Positions 26,846 to 36,494 of a stretch of 64,000 nt of DNA are shown one piece after another. This DNA is from Hyphomicrobiales bacterium. GTDB lineage: Bacteria; Pseudomonadota; Alphaproteobacteria; Rhizobiales; Rhizobiaceae. A program made the position numbers and the translations under genes. The number at the start of each line of letters is the position of its first letter. Position 1 is the first letter of the stretch. Under the pieces are notes generated by a model, which was not told the origin of the DNA, did no database searches, and worked only from the letters and a program-made list of their open reading frames with translations. The stretch is from assembly GCA_900474095.1 (NCBI GenBank), contig UCOA01000011.1, forward strand, positions 44,035-108,034, written 5' to 3'.

Positions 26846-28054
26846 CTACTTGGTAGCACTCAGCTTGCTGGCTACTGTCTTTTGGAAATTATGGAGGGCG
26901 ACTTCCCAATGCGGCGAGAACCTGCTCGGAATGCCTACTTCCTCCCTGTTGCGGGCCATCTTTTGCACTTCCCGCCAAGGACCATCATCCTCGTCAAGCA
27001 CCTGCTTCCAGTAGATCGTGTTCTCCTCACGCAACTTCTTGTATTCGTCAGACGTTGCGGAGTCGCCGATGAAGTAGGTCTTCGACGTATAGTGCGTCAG
27101 CTCCGGCCCGAGAGGAAGCTGCAGGGACAAGGACACGTAGTTTGGCGTGCAACTGATGATCGTGGCTGGAAAAACAAAAAGTACGACCGTTTCGGCCACC
27201 CCCGTCTCGACCATCTTTGGAAAGAATGGGAGCTCGTGCCCATCGGCAGCCTTTGTCGAGTAGCGTTTTTGGGCCTCACTGAGAGAGCGGCGCGATGAGA
27301 AGCCAGAATATGTCTCACCGCACATTTCCGTCGAGTAGTCCTTGCTGTGATCGAACGATTTGTGAACAAACGGTAGATGATAATCTTCGATGCCGCCCTC
27401 GAGGACGACTTTCCAGTTGACCGCAAAGTTTCGACTTCCGCGGCCCGTCCCCGGAGGGGTTGGCTTGAGGAGCTTGAAGTCGAAGGTTGACTCAATACGT
27501 TCGCGAACCGGCGCCAGGTATGTTTCCAGCTCCTCCGCAGAACCATCGAGGTTGGCGAAAACGACGTCGAGATACTGTCCGGTCCGGACGCTGACAAGAG
27601 ACAAATCAGAGGGATCAAACCCTGGAGCTTGACCTTCGTTCGCGCCGCCAATGGAAGGCGTTGCCAGCAAATTTCCTTCGAGACCATAAGTCCAGCAGTG
27701 ATACGAACAGCGAATCGTTCGTACGTTGCCTTTCTCCTTCACCAGTTTCATCCCACGATGACGGCATATATTATGGTAGCATTTGATCGAGTTATCCTTG
27801 GCACGGACAAGGATAAGCTCCCAGCCGGCCACGCTGACCGGTACGACGTCGCCAACATTCGGGACATCACTTGCAAAACCGATTCCGACCCAACCGGCTG
27901 CGAAAATGCGCTGGCGCTCGAGTTCGAAAATAGCGGGATCGTAGTATGCACGTCCAGGGAGACCTTGGGCCTCGCAAGTTGGTCGATTAAGCATCGCCAA
28001 CTCTTCCGCTGTAAGAGCGGAGCCTTCTACAAAGCTTTTGTCATGCGCATTCAT
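26846..28054 (-). CDS. Rieske-type oxygenase, alpha subunit
   Basis: A 402-residue ring-hydroxylating-type (Rieske non-heme iron) oxygenase. The [2Fe-2S] motif is C97-x-H99-x16-C116-x2-H119. The mononuclear iron site is E/D near 223-224 with His226 and His231 (GIEDYHLPFVH). I start at ATG 28054, where GGGAG has proper spacing; ATG 28060 is the alternative. The enzyme class hydroxylates or N/O-demethylates substrates with electrons from a reductase. The likely reductase gene is at 36723, 8.7 kb away. No beta subunit is present, so a homo-oligomer like those of amine or quaternary-ammonium demethylases fits. It heads a six-gene minus-strand operon. Confidence 0.9.
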   Translation of the reverse strand: MNAHDKSFVEGSALTAEELAMLNRPTCEAQGLPGRAYYDPAIFELERQRIFAAGWVGIGFASDVPNVGDVVPVSVAGWELILVRAKDNSIKCYHNICRHRGMKLVKEKGNVRTIRCSYHCWTYGLEGNLLATPSIGGANEGQAPGFDPSDLSLVSVRTGQYLDVVFANLDGSAEELETYLAPVRERIESTFDFKLLKPTPPGTGRGSRNFAVNWKVVLEGGIEDYHLPFVHKSFDHSKDYSTEMCGETYSGFSSRRSLSEAQKRYSTKAADGHELPFFPKMVETGVAETVVLFVFPATIISCTPNYVSLSLQLPLGPELTHYTSKTYFIGDSATSDEYKKLREENTIYWKQVLDEDDGPWREVQKMARNREEVGIPSRFSPHWEVALHNFQKTVASKLSATK

Positions 28055-28060
28055 GTTCAT

Positions 28061-28443
28061 CTCCCGTTGGACAGGTTGCACGCAATTCCTCATCTCCAAG
28101 AATGAGTGGCTTACAATTGGTGCTGCCAGCCTATGACGGAACGAAACATAGGCAATCATCAATAAGAGAACCTTGGTTCGGCTCGACCGCACATCGATAA
28201 TTATGATGAGATCGGTTAAACGACCCGCGGCGATAGACTTGCATCCCCTTGTCCAATCGAGGGAGAACCTTGTTTTGGAAGAAGCCGCTCCTTTTTCGCT
28301 TCCTAAGACGTTAGCATTTGCCCGAGCAGTTGCCTGTGAAAGTTTCCTTTTTCGGGACTGCAGTTGGACCGAATAGGAAGCGCCCCGGCGCATCATGTCT
28401 ATGGGCTTGGAGTAGCAAAGCCAGCCAAGAGGAGGCGCTTTTA
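28061..28443. promoter_or_regulatory. Divergent promoter region, Rieske oxygenase and quinone oxidoreductase
   Basis: A 383-bp non-coding region between divergent genes. It includes an imperfect palindrome at 28193-28207, ATC-N9-GAT around ATAATTAT, which satisfies T-N11-A (T28194, A28206). The LysR protein encoded at 37893 is the nearest candidate regulator. No other feature is evident. Confidence 0.4.
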
Positions 28444-29427
28444 ATGGCACGTCATATTCAGATTTTCCAGAACGGCGGGCCAGGTGTGATGCGATTGGAA
28501 ACCGTTCAGCTGAATGAACTTGGTGCAGACGATGTTCTGGTGCGTCACACAGCGGTGGGGATCAATTTCATCGACGTTGTCCAGCGTCGGACGCCTGGAT
28601 TGCTGACTCTTCCATCCGGCCTGGGTCACGATGCGGTCGGGCAGGTCGAAGCCGTGGGTGCAAACGTTTCAGACTTTGTCGCGGGCGACATGGTGGCGTA
28701 CATCGGAGCTGGACCAGGTGCCTATTCCGATCTCCGAGTTGTCAAAGATGAAAAACTGGCGCTCATCCCTCCGGGTACGGAGCCAGAGCGGCTGGCGGCA
28801 CTGCTGTTCAAGGGCCTCACCGCACAATATCTTCTTCGACGGACAGTGCGCGTTGGTCCGGATGATACAATCCTGATCCACGCGGCTGCAGGCGGGGTGG
28901 GGTCGCTGATGAGCCAATGGGCACGACGGCTAGGAGCGACGGTTGTCGGATCGGTCGGTTCCGATGATAAACGCGAGCTAGCGCTCTCCCGGGGATGCCA
29001 CTATGCGATCAATTACGCGCGAAATGATTGGCCAGAGCAACTGTTAAAGCAAACGGGTGGCGTTGCCCCGACGGTCGTTTATGATTCGATAGGCCAAGCA
29101 ACTTTTCTCGATTCATTGAGCGTCGCTGCTCCATTCGCCACGGTGGTGGTGTTCGGCATGGCCTCTGGACCCGCTCCAGCAATAGACCCGGAAGTCCTCA
29201 ACAAAAATGGATGTCTCTTTCTCACCCGGCCTTCGGTCTTTGCGCACAACGCGACAGCGGAGATGTTCAGGAAGAATGTTGTTGATCTTCTTGAGGCGGA
29301 AAAAAGCGGTGCCTTCTCAATGCCCGTTGGGAAAGTCTACCGATTGGAAGACGTGGCAAGTGCACACCAGGATGCGGAGGAACGCCGGATGCCGCTTGGT
29401 TCGATCATTTGCCCGACTGCACCTTAG
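28444..29427 (+). CDS. Quinone oxidoreductase-like NADPH reductase
   Basis: A 327-residue MDR protein of the QorA (zeta-crystallin) branch. The motifs GINFIDVVQRRTPG, GHDAVGQVEAVG and the NADPH-binding HAAAGGVGSLMSQWA match closely, and no zinc ligands are present, as expected. AGGAGG lies 8 bases before ATG 28444; the longer frame upstream is not coding. It is divergent from the Rieske oxygenase operon and probably shares its control region. Activity on quinones or enones is the family norm. Confidence 0.9.
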   Translation: MARHIQIFQNGGPGVMRLETVQLNELGADDVLVRHTAVGINFIDVVQRRTPGLLTLPSGLGHDAVGQVEAVGANVSDFVAGDMVAYIGAGPGAYSDLRVVKDEKLALIPPGTEPERLAALLFKGLTAQYLLRRTVRVGPDDTILIHAAAGGVGSLMSQWARRLGATVVGSVGSDDKRELALSRGCHYAINYARNDWPEQLLKQTGGVAPTVVYDSIGQATFLDSLSVAAPFATVVVFGMASGPAPAIDPEVLNKNGCLFLTRPSVFAHNATAEMFRKNVVDLLEAEKSGAFSMPVGKVYRLEDVASAHQDAEERRMPLGSIICPTAP

Positions 29428-29524
29428 AGCGGAAATCCTGGGCCTGCCAGCGTTGTGCAGGCCCGGGATGTTGTCGATGCGATGCGACTTACTTGCGGTC
29501 GGCAACTTTGACGTTTTTCACCCT

Positions 29525-30946
29525 TTAGAGGCCGAACACTGCTTTCGTCTCCAGAAAATCTTCCAGCCCATGGCGACCTTGTTCGCGCCCATTACCAGAG
29601 TGTTTATAGCCACCAAAAGGTGCGCCAGCGTCGAGTGGCGCGCCGTTTATGTGCACCATTCCTGCGCGGATACGACGTGCAATCTTAGCGGCTTTCAGAT
29701 GATCCTCCGCTGAGACGGCTGCAGACAGTCCGTACACGCTGTCATTCGCAATCGACACGGCCTCATTCTCGTTATCGTACGGGATGATCGATAGAACCGG
29801 GCCAAAGATTTCTTCACGCGCGATGGTCATGTTTGAGCGCACGTGTGAAAACACGGTGGGACGGACAAAATAACCTTCGGTCGTGTTGGTCGGTCGATCT
29901 GGTCCCCCCGTCGCAAGTATAGCCCCTTCCTTGCTTCCTGTTTCAATCAAGCTTCGGACCTTGGCATACTGTGCGGCATTTGCCAGCGGGCCGATTTCAG
30001 TATCAGGCGATTGAGGGTCACCGACAATGAGCCGGTCTGCGACACCCACCGCGATCGCGACGGCCTCTTCGAGCCTGCTTGCCGGAACCAGCATCCGAGT
30101 GGGGGCCGTGCATGTTTGACCACTGTTGCCAAAGCAGCGTAGCGCGCCATTTTCCACGGCTTTGGCGAGACCATCGTCATCGAGTATAATGTTGGGCGAT
30201 TTTCCACCCAACTCTTGCGACACCCGTTTGACCGTGTCCGCTGCATTCTTGGCCACAGCAATGCCTGCGGTTGTAGAGCCTGTAAACGACACCATATCAA
30301 CGCCGGGATGCCTGGAGAGCGCATTTCCAACCACAGCGCCATCCCCATGGATCAGGTTGAAAACGCCAGGGGGGAATCCTGCCTCTTCGATCATTTCGGT
30401 TATCAGTATTCCCGACAGGGGCGCCATTTCGCTTGGTTTCAGGATCACTGTGCAACCTACCGCTAGGGCAGGTACCAGCTTTGCCATGATTTGGTTGGCC
30501 GGCCAATTCCACGGGGTTATCAAAGCGCACACACCAATCGGTTCGCGCAATATCGTGTAGGAGCCATGGGGCTCTTCGAACTGGTAGCTGCCCAATGCTT
30601 CAATTGTTTCCACCAGATGGTCGAGGCCGCTGGGGGCTTGTGCAGATTTCGAACGTGTTATCGGCGAGCCCATCTCCAAAGTAATAACTTCGGCAAGCTC
30701 CGACATGCGCCGCTCATAGATTTCTTTCAGCTGCTTTAGCAAAGCAAGCCGCTCGGACGGCGGTAGCGACGAATAGGATGCGAATGCGTTCCGCGCCGCG
30801 TCAACCGCGTTGTCAACGTCTTGTTCAGATCCCAGCGTTATGACAGCAATAGCCTTTTCACTTGCTGGATTGATCACTTCCCTCTTGCGAGAGCTCGCCG
30901 GCGCAACCCAAGCTCCGTCTATGAAAAAGTTTAGCTTCTCATTCAT
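29525..30946 (-). CDS. Aldehyde dehydrogenase family protein
   Basis: A 473-residue aldehyde dehydrogenase. Glu245 lies in QELGGKSPN, Cys279 in NSGQTCTAP, and TPWNWP and FGGYKHSGNGRE are present. ATG 30946 is preceded by AGGATC; the further-upstream frame overlaps the ureohydrolase stop and is less likely. It is the last gene of the operon potD-potB-potC-potA-ureohydrolase-ALDH. In this setting it probably oxidises an aldehyde made from the imported amine after deamination, but the substrate is inferred only. Confidence 0.9.
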   Translation of the reverse strand: MNEKLNFFIDGAWVAPASSRKREVINPASEKAIAVITLGSEQDVDNAVDAARNAFASYSSLPPSERLALLKQLKEIYERRMSELAEVITLEMGSPITRSKSAQAPSGLDHLVETIEALGSYQFEEPHGSYTILREPIGVCALITPWNWPANQIMAKLVPALAVGCTVILKPSEMAPLSGILITEMIEEAGFPPGVFNLIHGDGAVVGNALSRHPGVDMVSFTGSTTAGIAVAKNAADTVKRVSQELGGKSPNIILDDDGLAKAVENGALRCFGNSGQTCTAPTRMLVPASRLEEAVAIAVGVADRLIVGDPQSPDTEIGPLANAAQYAKVRSLIETGSKEGAILATGGPDRPTNTTEGYFVRPTVFSHVRSNMTIAREEIFGPVLSIIPYDNENEAVSIANDSVYGLSAAVSAEDHLKAAKIARRIRAGMVHINGAPLDAGAPFGGYKHSGNGREQGRHGLEDFLETKAVFGL

Positions 30947-30972
30947 GATATTGATCCTATCGGCAGGTACGT

Positions 30973-31986
30973 TTACACGCGTGGATAGTGAAGATGCACC
31001 TGACTGGGCATCATCCACCATTTTTCCTTCTTCACGTATTTCGAGCGCAGGACAGCGCCCGCAGTTAAGGACATCAGCCGTGCAGCGGTCAGCGCGGCAG
31101 TTCCGTCGCGATCCTTGTCAGGAGCAAACTCCACCATCGCGAAACTGCAGATTTTAGCTCGCTCGGCGACAGCGATCAGCAGCTTGGCAACCTGCCAGTA
31201 GAGCAGACCGCCTGGCGCGGGCACGAAAACCGCCGGCATGATGCTTGGATCCAAGCCGTCCAGATCCAGATTGATATGGACATATCCACCCTTGGGGATT
31301 CTTCCGACTATCTCTCGTATTCCCCGGTCGAATACGTGCTGTGCGGTGTAGAACTCGGCACCCCAGTTGCGCGCCGTCTGGATCTCCTTGTAGCCAGCAG
31401 AGCTCAAACCCCGCGCGCCAACTTGGACTATGCCCTTGACCCAAGGCAACTCTGACGCCCTGCGCATGACCGACGAAAGACCGTGTCTCTCTCCCTCGAC
31501 GTCATCGCGCCAATCTATATGTGCGTCGATTTGAAGGATATGAACGTTTCGTTTCGGTTCAAGCGCCTCAATAACCGGGATGGGAACGGAATCATCTCCC
31601 CCAAGTACAAACGGAATAGCGCCATTCGCGACAGTCGTGCTTACAGTCGATCGTATGAGAGCGCGGTTTGCTTCCGGAGTGTCCAAAGACGTGTTCAGAT
31701 CGCCAAGATCTACGACCCTATCTTGACGGTCAAGGAAAGGACGCTCTCCCAAATCCCAATCGTAGCGATCAAGCGCCGACGCCCACATTCTTATTCCGTC
31801 TCGAATAGCTTGTGGAGCCCGCAAGTTGGCAGCGCTATATTCGCTCGCTCCAGCATAAGGGGTCGCGCATGGCGCTCCGAAAATGGCTATGTCACAATCG
31901 TGAGTTTCCGCAAGCGTGGCTTCGCGAACGCCCATGAAGGTATTACGCTCTGTCGCGCCAAGCATTGGCATGGCCGGAGTTTTCAT
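30973..31986 (-). CDS. Arginase-family ureohydrolase with altered metal motif
   Basis: A 337-residue ureohydrolase of the arginase/agmatinase superfamily, which uses a binuclear metal centre to release urea or ammonia from guanidino compounds. DAHID (154-158) and NLDLDGLDPS (239-248) are present. The first motif, normally GGDHS, reads GGDDS (129-133), so Asp132 replaces the usual His ligand. This may change the metal or the reaction, or the protein may be a partner subunit. GGGGAG precedes the ATG by about 8 bases. It is 16 bp after the transporter ATPase gene and 26 bp before an aldehyde dehydrogenase gene, strongly suggesting that the transporter supplies its guanidino substrate. Confidence 0.85.
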   Translation of the reverse strand: MKTPAMPMLGATERNTFMGVREATLAETHDCDIAIFGAPCATPYAGASEYSAANLRAPQAIRDGIRMWASALDRYDWDLGERPFLDRQDRVVDLGDLNTSLDTPEANRALIRSTVSTTVANGAIPFVLGGDDSVPIPVIEALEPKRNVHILQIDAHIDWRDDVEGERHGLSSVMRRASELPWVKGIVQVGARGLSSAGYKEIQTARNWGAEFYTAQHVFDRGIREIVGRIPKGGYVHINLDLDGLDPSIMPAVFVPAPGGLLYWQVAKLLIAVAERAKICSFAMVEFAPDKDRDGTAALTAARLMSLTAGAVLRSKYVKKEKWWMMPSQVHLHYPRV

Positions 31987-32002
31987 TCCTCGCTCCCCGG
32001 GG

Positions 32003-33088
32003 TTAGACCAGCGCCCGGCACTCTTCCGGCTTCCAGCCGAAGGATACCTGATCGCCCACTGAGATCGCAGCCGCCCTCCGATGGGTCAGTTTTATCGATA
32101 GTTCTTCGGGGCCGCCAAAGGGGATGATGAGGCGCACGTGATCGCCCAGGTAAACGATTTCTTTCACGTTTCCGTAAAAGCTGTTTGGTAAGTTTGCCGC
32201 GTCAGATCCGACCAAAATAGCCTCGGGACGAACGGAGAGGATGCGCTTCTCTCCCGACGTCGTGCCGGCAACAGACCCGGAGCGGACGGTCGTCCCATCT
32301 TTCAAGACGATCGTGCTCTCGTTATGACTGATCTCGGCAACCCTTCCCTCCAGTCGATTATTCTCTCCAATGAATTGAGCAACGAAATCGGTCTGTGGAT
32401 TTTGGTAAATTTCAGCCGGCGCGGCAACTTGCTGGATTCTCCCCTCGTTGAATACTGCAACACGGTCAGACATCACCAACGCTTCAGTTTGGTCGTGCGT
32501 GACGTAGACGACCGTCACCCCGATGCGCTGGTGTAGGTGTTTTATTTCAAGCTGCATGTGATCACGCAGCTGCTTATCGAGCGCGCCCAGAGGTTCGTCC
32601 ATCAGAACGAGGCTGGGCTCGAAAACAAGCGCACGCGCCAACGCGACCCGCTGTTGTTGACCGCCAGATAGCTGCGCAGGACGCCGGTCCGCAAAAGCAG
32701 ACAGTTTGACCATGTCCAACGCCTGCAGGATCCGCGTTTTCTGGTCTGCGCGGCTCATTCCTCTCGCCTGGAGTGGAAAGGCCAAATTCTCGCCCACTGT
32801 CATATGCGGGAAAAGTGCATAGTTTTGGAAGACCATGCCCACGCCCCGCTTATATGCGGGTATGCCGTTGATGGACCTGCCATCTAGTATGATGTCCCCG
32901 CTTGTCGGCTCCTCGAAGCCGGCCAACATCATCAGCGTTGTTGTCTTGCCGGAACCGGATGGGCCAAGCAATGTTAAGAATTCGCCGTTGGCAACGTCGA
33001 GGTTAAGGTCTTTCACAACCAACGTGTTGACGTCATAGGCTTTGTGAACGTTCACAAACCGCACAAACTGGTTTCTGTTAAGGGGCAT
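32003..33088 (-). CDS. Polyamine-type ABC transporter ATPase
   Basis: A 361-residue PotA-like ATPase. It has Walker A GPSGSGKTT (42-50), Q-loop FQNYALFPHMTVGENLAFPL, signature LSGGQ (140-144), Walker B VLMDEP (161-166) and a C-terminal TOBE domain from about 240. This architecture belongs to the spermidine/putrescine/iron group. It is encoded after two permeases and before a ureohydrolase, with gaps of about 16 bp, so all are one operon. It powers uptake of a cationic small molecule, probably a polyamine or guanidino compound. Confidence 0.92.
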   Translation of the reverse strand: MPLNRNQFVRFVNVHKAYDVNTLVVKDLNLDVANGEFLTLLGPSGSGKTTTLMMLAGFEEPTSGDIILDGRSINGIPAYKRGVGMVFQNYALFPHMTVGENLAFPLQARGMSRADQKTRILQALDMVKLSAFADRRPAQLSGGQQQRVALARALVFEPSLVLMDEPLGALDKQLRDHMQLEIKHLHQRIGVTVVYVTHDQTEALVMSDRVAVFNEGRIQQVAAPAEIYQNPQTDFVAQFIGENNRLEGRVAEISHNESTIVLKDGTTVRSGSVAGTTSGEKRILSVRPEAILVGSDAANLPNSFYGNVKEIVYLGDHVRLIIPFGGPEELSIKLTHRRAAAISVGDQVSFGWKPEECRALV

Positions 33089-33104
33089 GTCAGAACCTCA
33101 AACT

Positions 33105-33929
33105 CTAGATTGTTCCAGAAAGACGTATATTACGGCGGCGCAGCACTTCGACCACGACCAGCAGGCCAAGCGTTATCACGAATAGGATCGTCGAGGCCGC
33201 GATGACAACAGGGCTGAGTTGCTCGTTTACGCCAGCCCATAGCCTCCTGGGTACCGTTTGCTGATCCGGATATGCCAGAAAGAGGGTCACGATGATTTCG
33301 TCCCAGGACGTCACGAACGCAAACAGTGCGCCAGAGGCAACCCCTGGAGCGATAAGCGGCAACGCGATCTTCCGAAACACCATCCACGGCGGAGCGCCAA
33401 GGCTTAAGCCCGCTTTCGTAAGGTTGCGGTCAAAACCACTTAGGGAGGCCGTCACTGTTATCAGCACATATGGGGTGCCAAGGAGAGCATGCGCAATTAT
33501 CAGGCCAGAGTAGGTGCCAATCAATGAAATGCGTGCGAAGAAATAGACCACACCCGTGGCATATACGACCACCGGAATGACAAGCGGCGACAGCATCATC
33601 GCCTGTAAAGCCTGCTTAAAGGGCAAATCACCCCGTGCAATGCCCAGACTGGCACTCGTACCGAGTACGGTTGCCAATATGCTTGCGCAAATCCCGATAA
33701 AGACGCTGTTAAGGAAGGCGTTTCGCCACTCCAGCCCTTTGATATCGTTCCCAAAAAGTTCGCCATACCATCGCAAGGAGAACCCAGGCATTGGATAGGA
33801 AAAGTAAGGCTCCGAGTTGAACGACAGCGGAACTGCAACGACAAGTGGGACGATAAGGAACAGCAGCACCATGATCGCAACTGATGCGACTGCCGATGCT
33901 GCGATACGCTCGAGAGGAGTCGTGGTCAT
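33105..33929 (-). CDS. Polyamine-type ABC transporter permease (PotC-like)
   Basis: A 274-residue binding-protein-dependent permease with six hydrophobic segments. The cytoplasmic EAA loop reads AGLSLGAPPWMVFRKIALPLIAPG, typical of PotC. ATG 33929 has GAGGAG upstream; the earlier in-frame ATG lies in the preceding gene. It follows the other permease by 16 bp. Function: inner-membrane channel subunit of the transporter encoded by the surrounding genes. Confidence 0.9.
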   Translation of the reverse strand: MTTTPLERIAASAVASVAIMVLLFLIVPLVVAVPLSFNSEPYFSYPMPGFSLRWYGELFGNDIKGLEWRNAFLNSVFIGICASILATVLGTSASLGIARGDLPFKQALQAMMLSPLVIPVVVYATGVVYFFARISLIGTYSGLIIAHALLGTPYVLITVTASLSGFDRNLTKAGLSLGAPPWMVFRKIALPLIAPGVASGALFAFVTSWDEIIVTLFLAYPDQQTVPRRLWAGVNEQLSPVVIAASTILFVITLGLLVVVEVLRRRNIRLSGTI

Positions 33930-33945
33930 TTTGTTTAGTCTCCTC

Positions 33946-35295
33946 TTATCGTGCAAGTGTTGCAGAGGCGAACCGCTTGAAGACAAGCAGGGTCAACGCC
34001 ACGATCAAAATCAGGATAATGCTCAAAGCGGACGCCAGCCCCCAGTTGAGGTCGCGGTTGACAGCCATGGCAATGAAGTAGCTCAGCATCTGGTCTCTAG
34101 GTCCGCCAACAAGCGCCGGGGTAACGTAGAACCCCAGACACATGATGAAGACCAGAAGTACGCCTGCCGCCAATCCGGGAAAAACCAGCGGCAGGTACAC
34201 TTTGAAAAATACCCTCGCCGGTGCGGCGCCAAGCGACGCAGCAGCACGTGTGTAAGACGGGGGAATACCCTTCATGACACTATAAATCGGCAAGATCATG
34301 AATGGGAGACAGATGTGGACCATCGCAACGAGAACGCCGAGGCGATTGTGAATCAGGGGTAGTCGCGTCTCCGACAAATGGAGCATCACGATGAGATCAT
34401 TCAATAGGCCCTCGCCTTGCAAGAGGACCAGCCAGGCAGTGGTGCGAACCAATATCGACGTCCAAAGCGGGACGAGAACCAGAAACATGATCAGGCTCGC
34501 TCGGTTGGCTGGTTGACGCTTGATGAAAAGCGCCAAAGGAAAGCCCAAAATCAACGCAATCAGGGTGACCGAAGCGCTGACACCAAAAGTTCGTGCAATC
34601 AGCGTCAGGTAGATACGATGATCCGGCGACACTCGTTCAATGGATCCCTCGTCGCCAATACGAAGGTCGAGAGCTGTCAGCAGGTAAAGAGGGGTCACAG
34701 GCCATGTGCCACGCTCGATCGCTTTCCAGTATCGCTCCTGGCTCCATCGAGCATCAATGCCCGTCAATCGCTCTATTGGAGTTTGTGGCTTCGCAGTGGT
34801 GCTTTCGGTCGGCGTCGTATCATTGCCGAATATGGAGAACCCATCGGGAGCAGGTGATGATTCCACCGGCGCGCCAGCCTCGAGAGCACCCCGACTTAAC
34901 CCAGACACTGTCTTTGTCATAAGCCCATGAAAACCGGCAACATCGTAGTTCAGTCGGCGGGCCGCTCCGATCACGGCGGTACGATTTTCCGCATTCTCGA
35001 GGTCGCTCGTCAATGCTTCAAACACGCCCTCCGGAGGGAGGCCATCGCCTTGCCACTCCTTTATTGCTTCTGTTGTGAGCGGAAGCCCTCGCGGCACTTC
35101 TGTATTCGCCACGGAAAATACAAAGAAAGCCAGGATTGGGATCACAAAAAAGACTAAGGTAAAGGCGCCTAGAGGTGCCACTAAGGAGAGCGATAGGAGC
35201 CGCTGGCGCCGTCCCACTCGATGCAGCGAGCGTCGAAGGGCACGTCGATCAAGCGACACTCCCGTTGTATCGTCTACGATGTCAAGAGTACTCAT
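33946..35295 (-). CDS. Polyamine-type ABC transporter permease with long periplasmic insert (PotB-like)
   Basis: A 449-residue permease, much longer than the usual roughly 280-300 for PotB. After the first membrane span (about residues 35-60) there is a polar insert of roughly 150 residues rich in Ala, Glu, Ser, Thr and Pro before the core. The remaining spans and the EAA loop (AAASLGAAPARVFFKVYLPL) are normal. Similar long PotB-like permeases occur in rhizobial opine/polyamine transporters. The insert is expected on the periplasmic side and could contact the binding protein. The second gene of the operon after the binding protein. Confidence 0.88.
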   Translation of the reverse strand: MSTLDIVDDTTGVSLDRRALRRSLHRVGRRQRLLSLSLVAPLGAFTLVFFVIPILAFFVFSVANTEVPRGLPLTTEAIKEWQGDGLPPEGVFEALTSDLENAENRTAVIGAARRLNYDVAGFHGLMTKTVSGLSRGALEAGAPVESSPAPDGFSIFGNDTTPTESTTAKPQTPIERLTGIDARWSQERYWKAIERGTWPVTPLYLLTALDLRIGDEGSIERVSPDHRIYLTLIARTFGVSASVTLIALILGFPLALFIKRQPANRASLIMFLVLVPLWTSILVRTTAWLVLLQGEGLLNDLIVMLHLSETRLPLIHNRLGVLVAMVHICLPFMILPIYSVMKGIPPSYTRAAASLGAAPARVFFKVYLPLVFPGLAAGVLLVFIMCLGFYVTPALVGGPRDQMLSYFIAMAVNRDLNWGLASALSIILILIVALTLLVFKRFASATLAR

Positions 35296-35444
35296 TGCCT
35301 ACCCCTGCCGCGATCCAACCGGCTCTCACGCCGATAGTCGAATGTCGCGCGCGGTCCTGATGATAAATGCGACCCCGGTTCGAGGGGTCGCCCGGATCCA
35401 ATTAAAGTAAGTCGGGCGGGAAAACTTCCTTCCCGCCAAACACT

Positions 35445-36494
35445 TTACTTCTGAAGCCAGTTTGCAAGGCGAGTGGCCAACTCCGCGTCGTTTTCGGAAT
35501 AAAAGTCTGCGTCAAACGCGAACGCATTCTTGCTGTTTTTCGGGTTCGTAGGGAGATTGACAATATCTTCTGGCTTTAGATGTGGAATTGCGGCTTTAAG
35601 AACTGGTCCAAATGGGGCCACTGAAGATATCTTCGCAGCGTTCTCAGGCTCAAGGATGTACTTGATGAATTTCATCGAAGTCTCCTTGTCCGGTGAGCCC
35701 TTAGGCATCATGAACCAGTCGTAGTCGAGGCCTGCACCATCCCACACAATCTGAAGGTTCTTTCCCTCTTTTTGTGCCGCCACGATGCGATTACCCCAGG
35801 CGGTGCTCATGACGACTTCACCGTCGGCGAGGAGTTGGGGCGGCTGGGAACCCGCTTCCCACCAAACAATCTGGTCCTTGATAGTATCCCACTTCTTAAA
35901 AACGCGATCCAGGCCTTCGGGAGTACTCAGGACCTTATATAGGTCGGCAGGTGGGACCCCGTCGGCGAGGAGTGCAAGTTCCAGCAAGTATGTTTGGTTC
36001 CTGCGAATGCCGCGTTTGCCGGGGAATTTTTCCAGATCAAAGAAATCGGCAACGGTTTCCGGCTTCGCCCCGTTCTTGAATTTGTCGGCATTGTAGGCAA
36101 TGTTGCTGGAGAAGCTCGCGTACGCGATACCGCATTCGCTCCAGGCGCCCGGAAGATACTTCTCCGCTGTTCCGACAACCGCGGGATCAAATTTCTCAAG
36201 CGTCCCGTCTTCGCAGCCCCTCTTCACCAGAGCGCTCTCTCCGCGGACCAACGACCACTTATAGCTTTTGGTCTCGACCTGTGTGGTAATTGTAGCCATG
36301 TCGCCTTGCCACACGTCGTCGACAATCGCGATCCCCGTGGCCTTAGTGAATGGCTCAAAGAACGCCGCCCGGTCGGCCGCCTGCGAAGCACCGCCCCATT
36401 CGGCGATGGTAATTTTTTCCTGGGCCAGCGCACCAAGACTGGACATCATCACACCCGAAGCCACGAGCGCACCAATAATAACCTTGTTTGACAT
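35445..36494 (-). CDS. Polyamine-type ABC transporter binding protein (PotD-like)
   Basis: A 349-residue extracellular solute-binding protein. The signal peptide covers about residues 1-25 (hydrophobic run IIGALVASGVMMSSLGALA, then QE). The mature part resembles the PotD/PotF class, with the ITIAEWGGASQAADRAAF start and a YDWFMMPKGSPDKETSMKFI segment. I prefer ATG 36494, where AAGGG has proper spacing, to the GTG four codons earlier. It is the first gene of the minus-strand operon and divergent from the ferredoxin reductase gene. It probably binds a cationic amine or guanidino compound. Confidence 0.88.
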   Translation of the reverse strand: MSNKVIIGALVASGVMMSSLGALAQEKITIAEWGGASQAADRAAFFEPFTKATGIAIVDDVWQGDMATITTQVETKSYKWSLVRGESALVKRGCEDGTLEKFDPAVVGTAEKYLPGAWSECGIAYASFSSNIAYNADKFKNGAKPETVADFFDLEKFPGKRGIRRNQTYLLELALLADGVPPADLYKVLSTPEGLDRVFKKWDTIKDQIVWWEAGSQPPQLLADGEVVMSTAWGNRIVAAQKEGKNLQIVWDGAGLDYDWFMMPKGSPDKETSMKFIKYILEPENAAKISSVAPFGPVLKAAIPHLKPEDIVNLPTNPKNSKNAFAFDADFYSENDAELATRLANWLQK

